64,000 bases of DNA from CALMZY01 sp052033915 (GTDB lineage: Bacteria; Verrucomicrobiota; Kiritimatiellia; CAIQIC01; JAGNIJ01), in NCBI GenBank assembly GCA_052033915.1, contig JBPOJF010000009.1, positions 1-64,000 of the forward strand, read 5' to 3'. Made by a program: the position numbers and the translations under genes. Below are positions 60,138 to 64,000 of this stretch, piece after piece. How positions within the stretch are numbered: the first letter of the stretch is position 1; each line of letters opens with the position of its first letter. The notes below the pieces were generated by a model that ran no database searches, was not told where the DNA came from, and worked only from the letters and a program-made list of their open reading frames with translations.

Positions 60138-61319
60138 CTAAATATCCAGGATCATGTTTTCCGGTGATTGCGCATTCTCCTTGTCGAGATATTGGATTGT
60201 CTTGAATTCGTTCACCGAGTTCAGCTTGTGAAGGACGTCAGCCAGGCTGTCGGTCGCCTCGATGGTCATGTTCAGGATCTTCATCAGGCTCTCGTTGTTC
60301 AACGCCTCCGTCATGCGTTTGATCAACGCGAGGTTGGTCATGATCACCGTCGCGGGTTGGCCGAGGTGATGGCAGGCTGCGCCCACGCTGGCCAGCATGA
60401 CGCGCTGGCGCTCGGACTGGCGCAGCGCCTCCTCGGCCCGCTTTCGATCGCTGATGTCGACGAAAGAAACCACCATGCCCACGACTTCACCGTCCGCGTC
60501 GCGGTTGCATGCGGCGGAGACCTGGATGTCAAACTCGCTGCCGTCCTTCCTCTTGGCGACCAGTTCTCCGAGCCACGCGGAATGATCCGTGAGCACCGAT
60601 TGAACCATCTCCTCGGCGGCCGGAAGACCGGTCAGCAGGTTTCGCAGGTCCTGGCCAAGAAGATCGCTCTGGTCGCCATAGCCCCACATCTTGAGGATGG
60701 CGGGATTCACGTACTCGAGCTTCGCCTCCTTGGTGGCGATGGCAATTCCGTTGCCGGCGTTCTGAACGGCATTGTGTTCGGTGCGCAACATCTCCTCCGC
60801 CTGCCGCCGGAGGGTCACGTCGCGAATGAAAAAGCAAAGTTTCGGCTCCGGGAACCGGAGCAGGTTGACGGCAATCTCTGAAGGGAAGTAAGACCGGTCT
60901 TTGCGCAGACAGTACGCCTGGAGGAGGCCGAATCTCTCTTTTTGTAGATTGTGACAAAGAGTTTTAATCAAGCCCGCGTCCGCCCCGGAGATGATTTCAA
61001 GGATGACGAGTTGCTGGAATTCGAGCCGGGAATACTGAAGGAACTCAACCGCACGTATATTGCTGTCCAAAATCCTGCCGGTCAGATCCGTGATCAGGGC
61101 CGCGTCGTAGATGCTCTGGAGCAATTGGTCGTATCGGGAATCGGTCGTGGAGACCGCAGAAATCCGGCCCGTTTTCGTCAGATTGGGACGAACGCGAATC
61201 TTGGCCGTTTCCAGCCGGGGAACCTTCTGGCCTTGTTCCTCCAGAAGATCGGGCGGAATATCGATCCGCATCGTGGACGAAAATTCCTTTTCGTCTTCTT
61301 TTTTTCTGTCGTCGCTCAT
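60138..61319 (-). CDS. PAS-PAS-DHp protein lacking an ATPase domain
   Basis: 393 residues. An N-terminal FSSTMRIDIP segment matches the phosphatase gene at 10509-12206. Two PAS domains follow (about 65-185, ITDLTGRILDSNIRAVEFLQ; and 190-305, ATKEAKLEYVNPAILKMWG). A DHp-like helix pair starts LASVGAACHHLGQPATVIMT, with a His in the H-box place. The protein ends after ~70 more residues, with no N, G1 or G2 boxes of a HATPase domain, so it cannot autophosphorylate alone. It may be a partner kinase's substrate or a dimerising sensor. GGGAG lies 11 bases upstream. Confidence 0.8.
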   Translation of the reverse strand: MSDDRKKEDEKEFSSTMRIDIPPDLLEEQGQKVPRLETAKIRVRPNLTKTGRISAVSTTDSRYDQLLQSIYDAALITDLTGRILDSNIRAVEFLQYSRLEFQQLVILEIISGADAGLIKTLCHNLQKERFGLLQAYCLRKDRSYFPSEIAVNLLRFPEPKLCFFIRDVTLRRQAEEMLRTEHNAVQNAGNGIAIATKEAKLEYVNPAILKMWGYGDQSDLLGQDLRNLLTGLPAAEEMVQSVLTDHSAWLGELVAKRKDGSEFDIQVSAACNRDADGEVVGMVVSFVDISDRKRAEEALRQSERQRVMLASVGAACHHLGQPATVIMTNLALIKRMTEALNNESLMKILNMTIEATDSLADVLHKLNSVNEFKTIQYLDKENAQSPENMILDI

Positions 61320-61595
61320 CCGGCTTATCGCTCCCTATTACAAGTCTTAACAAAAGGAAACATACCATCACTGGGTCCATCCGTTCAGAGTTCAGTCTCA
61401 TATTTGGGAACGTGGCTTGGTTTTGCGGCCACTGTTGTTTGTGCGCCGCGTTCGCGAACCCGACGCGATAACGATGAGAGTGCTTGTGAGGAAGATGTTC
61501 GCCGGGTTTAATCAGCATATCGGTTTAGGCGGGCCGTTGTTCCCGCGGCCTCTCCAGAATAACGGCGTGGAATGGCCGAAGCCGGAAGGAAGAAC
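61320..61595. other. Intergenic region between divergent genes
   Basis: A 276-base gap. I see no gene, repeat or convincing hairpin. It must hold promoters for both neighbours. Confidence 0.5.
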
Positions 61596-62591
61596 ATGGA
61601 TCGATATCGCGAATGCCGTCTGTGTCCACGCGACTGCGGCGTGGATCGGACCGGCGGAAAACTTGGCGTCTGCCGCCAGACGGCTGTGTGCCGGATTTCC
61701 TCCGCCGGCCCGCACTTCGGCGAGGAGCCCTCGTTCACCGGAACCCAGGGTTCCGGCACGATCTTCTTCAGCGGCTGCTCCTGCCGCTGCTTCTTCTGCC
61801 AGAACCACCAGATTTCCGCCGGCGGCATAGGGTGGGAGGTTGAGCCGGATGAACTGCTCCACACCGCGCTCTCTCTCGCCGGGTCGGGCGTCCACAATCT
61901 CAACCTCGTCACGCCGGACCACTTCTGGCCGCACATCCGGCGCCTCTGCCGCGAACTGAAGAAAGAGGGTCTGTCGATTCCGACGATCTTCAACAGCTCC
62001 GGCTACGAGCGCGTGGATCTCGTGGAGGAATACGCCGGGAGCATCGAGATCTTCATGCCCGACTTCAAGTTCGCCCAGCCCCGCCTCGCGCAGGAGTGCA
62101 TGGGCGACGCGATGTATCCGGAAGTGGCGCTCAAGGCGCTGCGAAAAATGATCGAGCTGAAGGGATTCCTGGACCCGTGGGACCCGACCGGCGTCCAGCC
62201 GGCGCAACGCGGGGTTCTCGTACGGCACCTGATCCTTCCGGACCACGTCGAGAACAGTCTCGAAGTCCTTCGGCTCCTGCGCGCCGAGTTCGGAAAGCGG
62301 CTGCCCATCTCGGTCATGAGCCAGTTCCATCCCGTGCCCGAGTGCGCCGAGAAGAAACACCTCTGCCGTGCCATCAGCCGGGAGGAGCACGAGAAAGTCC
62401 GCGACGCCGTCTACGAACTCGGATTCCAGCACGTCTATCTGCAGGAGATCCCCGACACCGCGGATTTCCTGCCGGACTTCTCCCTCGAGGAGCCTTTCGA
62501 GGGGAATAAAAAGCGGCGGCCGAACCCCTTGTTTCCAAGGGATGGAAAAAACTCCGTAAAATCTTCCAACCCTCGGAAAAATGATGGATAA
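61596..62591 (+). CDS. Radical SAM protein, PflA/activase-like
   Basis: 331 residues from ATG 61596 (GGAAG upstream; ATG 61572 is also in frame). A Cys-rich N-terminus (CRLCPRDCGVDRTGGKLGVC) precedes the cluster motif GCSCRCFFCQNHQIS (Cx3Cx2C), which binds the 4Fe-4S/SAM. Further family features: VTPDHFWPHI and FNSSGYERVDLVEEY, with MPDFKF and VRHLILPDH. The group is annotated as pyruvate formate-lyase activating-like, but the real substrate is unknown. The last ~20 residues (NPLFPRDGKNSVKSSNPRKN) are encoded by a dispersed palindromic repeat. Confidence 0.88.
   Translation: MDRYRECRLCPRDCGVDRTGGKLGVCRQTAVCRISSAGPHFGEEPSFTGTQGSGTIFFSGCSCRCFFCQNHQISAGGIGWEVEPDELLHTALSLAGSGVHNLNLVTPDHFWPHIRRLCRELKKEGLSIPTIFNSSGYERVDLVEEYAGSIEIFMPDFKFAQPRLAQECMGDAMYPEVALKALRKMIELKGFLDPWDPTGVQPAQRGVLVRHLILPDHVENSLEVLRLLRAEFGKRLPISVMSQFHPVPECAEKKHLCRAISREEHEKVRDAVYELGFQHVYLQEIPDTADFLPDFSLEEPFEGNKKRRPNPLFPRDGKNSVKSSNPRKNDG
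62534..62577. repeat. Paired TCCAA-N3-TTGGA palindromes, copy 5
   Basis: TCCAAGGGATGGA (62534-62546, one mismatch) and TCCAACCCTCGGA (62565-62577, one mismatch) start 31 bases apart. This copy lies within the 3' end of the radical SAM reading frame. Confidence 0.8.
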
Positions 62592-62600
62592 GCAAGGAGT

Positions 62601-64000
62601 ATGAAGAGCGACAAGGAGCTGTACCGCCGCCTGCGCGCCTTATCCTGCGACGCGCTGTGGAACGAAGAGGTTCCGCGGTTCGACCGGGCCGATCCGAAGG
62701 AGCGAATGCAGCGAGTCGCGGTTATCCGCGCGGTGGGCGTTGCGTTTGCCGGTTCCGGCAGCGCGGAGCGGCGCGCGGAGGTGCGGGCATGGCTCGCGCG
62801 GCTCCTGAAGGATCCGTCCGAGAAGATCCGGCGCTACGCCATGGCGGCGATCCCCAAGATCGGCGCCGGGCGCCGCGAGGAACTGGAACTGCTTTCCCTT
62901 CTCAAAACCGGGCCGGGCGAGCGGGAGAAGAAGTACCTGGGACGCGCTCTCGACAAGATCGGGGGCTCGGCCACTCTCGCGGCGGCCGCCGGCGGTCTCC
63001 TGCCGCAAACGGAGTTGAAGGTAAAAGCCGGAGTCGCGCGAAGGGAAAGACCCAGCGCGGTCCGGCTGGATCGCGTGTTGTCGAAATTCGACGGATTGCG
63101 GATTCATCTGCGCTGCCGGCGCGGACTTGAGGAGATCGTGCGCGACGAGTTTATCGAGCGCGTGGGTCCGCGCGGAAAATTCCGGGGCGACGCGGTGCGC
63201 GGCGGGCTCGTCGCGATCTCGCCGGTCAAGCCGTTTTCGCTGGCCGATCTTTACGCGCTTCGGTGTTTCGGCGCCGTGAACTTCGTGTTGGGCGGTGTTC
63301 GGGGCCGGTCTTCGGACGAACGGGCGGATGCGTTGGCGCGCCTGATCACGTCGCCGCTCTCGCGGCTTCTCATGACGACCTTTACCGAGGGTTCGCTTCG
63401 GTACCGGATCGATTTCATTTCGCGAAGCCACCAGCGCGGCGCGATCCGCGATCTGGCGAACCGGGCCTATGCCTTGTGTCCCGACATTTTGAACGATGCG
63501 CGGCGCGCGCCGTGGTCGGTCGATATCCGTGAAGACGGGCGGGGGATGTCGGTCGAATTGCGCCCGCGAATCGCGCCCGATCCCCGGTTCGATTATCGCA
63601 AAGACGACGTGGACGCGGCGTCCCATCCGCCGCTTGCCGCGTGCATGGCCCGCCTGGCCGGGCGACGGAAGGACGACGTTGTCTGGGACCCGTTCTGCGG
63701 GTCCGGGCAGGAACTCGTGGAACGCGCGCTGCTGGGCGGCGTGGCCCGCGTCGTCGGAACGGACATCAGCCGGGAGGCGATTGCCATCGCGCAGACCAAC
63801 TTTGCCGCCGCGAAGGTGAAGGGCGTTCAGGCAAAATTCGTGTGCTGCGATTTCCGCGATTTTGCCCGCGTCGGAGAGCTGGGACCGAAAAGCGTGACCC
63901 TGATCATGACCAATCCCCCGATGGGCCGGCGGATCCGCATCCCCGACATGCGGGGGTTCTTCTCCGCTTTCTTTGCCGTCGCCGCCGCGGCGCTCCGGCC
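62601..64000 (+). CDS. THUMP-type RNA (guanine-N2) methyltransferase, 3' truncated
   Basis: At least 466 residues from ATG 62601, open to the window end. AAGGAG lies one base before the ATG, which is tighter than usual. About 150 N-terminal residues look like helical HEAT-type repeats (EVRAWLARLLKDPSEKIRRY). A THUMP-like region follows (FDGLRIHLRCRRGLEEIVRD). The Rossmann methyltransferase core has DPFCGSGQELVERALLGG and the catalytic TNPPMGRRI (NPPY-like), matching the RlmL/Trm14-type N2-guanine family. It likely modifies rRNA or tRNA; target unknown. Confidence 0.85.
   Translation, partial: MKSDKELYRRLRALSCDALWNEEVPRFDRADPKERMQRVAVIRAVGVAFAGSGSAERRAEVRAWLARLLKDPSEKIRRYAMAAIPKIGAGRREELELLSLLKTGPGEREKKYLGRALDKIGGSATLAAAAGGLLPQTELKVKAGVARRERPSAVRLDRVLSKFDGLRIHLRCRRGLEEIVRDEFIERVGPRGKFRGDAVRGGLVAISPVKPFSLADLYALRCFGAVNFVLGGVRGRSSDERADALARLITSPLSRLLMTTFTEGSLRYRIDFISRSHQRGAIRDLANRAYALCPDILNDARRAPWSVDIREDGRGMSVELRPRIAPDPRFDYRKDDVDAASHPPLAACMARLAGRRKDDVVWDPFCGSGQELVERALLGGVARVVGTDISREAIAIAQTNFAAAKVKGVQAKFVCCDFRDFARVGELGPKSVTLIMTNPPMGRRIRIPDMRGFFSAFFAVAAAALR

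Noticed and set aside
1..64000. CRISPR array, prophage, insertion sequence or secondary-metabolite cluster
   Set aside because: No regularly spaced direct repeats, integrase, transposase, phage structural or NRPS/PKS genes were recognised.

Overview
The window looks like a chromosomal segment of a free-living, high-GC, Gram-negative bacterium of the PVC group, most plausibly Kiritimatiellota/Verrucomicrobiota. The Gram-negative envelope is shown by a TonB protein, a TonB-dependent outer-membrane receptor and several lipoproteins. The group placement is an inference from gene style: large secreted LamG/glycoside-hydrolase proteins, divergent sigma factors and dispersed intergenic repeats. There is no 16S gene to confirm it. 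No prophage, insertion sequence or CRISPR array is visible.

Layout. 1-5.7 kb: the end of a giant secreted LamG/carbohydrate-binding protein and a small lipoprotein. 5.7-10.5 kb: a trans-envelope module with an ECF sigma factor and an anti-sigma/alpha-alpha-toroid fusion on the minus strand, divergent from tonB and a TonB-dependent receptor. 10.5-19.5 kb: a PAS-PAS-SpoIIE phosphatase, an internally duplicated glycosidase with a degenerate first half, glnS and a GH144-like lipoprotein. 19.8-26.3 kb: gltX, a CDP-alcohol phosphotransferase, der and a B12-dependent ribonucleotide reductase. 26.3-34.7 kb: a DHp-like/receiver protein, tRNA-Leu(GAG), rdgB, a GH5 glycosidase, a divergent sigma-70 factor, a lipoprotein and a fused sugar-1-phosphate nucleotidyltransferase/sugar kinase (MurU-AmgK type). 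34.7-45.1 kb: leuA behind a leucine attenuator, aroE, prepilin peptidase, cspA, aroK, a TPR protein, a CpXC protein, a NYN-like protein, hpt, small secreted proteins and an rRNA methyltransferase of the SpoU family. 45.1-47.2 kb: a secreted unknown, a low-GC SET-domain gene and tRNA-Ser(CGA). 47.2-59.8 kb: one long minus-strand run rplM-rpsI-argJ-argB-argD-argG-lysA-dapA-dapB-folK-panB-panC-namZ. 59.9-64 kb: a small membrane protein, a PAS-PAS-DHp protein, a radical SAM activase-like protein and the start of a THUMP-type RNA methyltransferase.

How it fits together. The amino-acid and cofactor genes cover parts of arginine, lysine/DAP, leucine, aromatic, pantothenate and folate synthesis. namZ (exo-muramidase) and the MurU-AmgK fusion suggest salvage of MurNAc from peptidoglycan. 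Polysaccharide use is indicated by GH5, GH144-like, GH2/GH5-like and LamG proteins. Signalling is unusual: two paralogous proteins share an N-terminal FS(A/S)TMRI segment and two PAS domains but carry different outputs, and two proteins have DHp-like helices with no ATPase domain.

The most striking non-coding signals are (1) five intergenic or gene-end copies of a paired palindrome TCCAA-N3-TTGGA whose two halves always start exactly 31 bases apart; (2) a complete leucine attenuator in front of leuA with a Leu-rich leader peptide, a terminator, and an exact upstream copy of the terminator's 3' arm; (3) four 16-base tandem repeats plus a 42-base perfect palindrome in the sigma/tonB intergenic region; and (4) candidate NrdR boxes in front of the ribonucleotide reductase.
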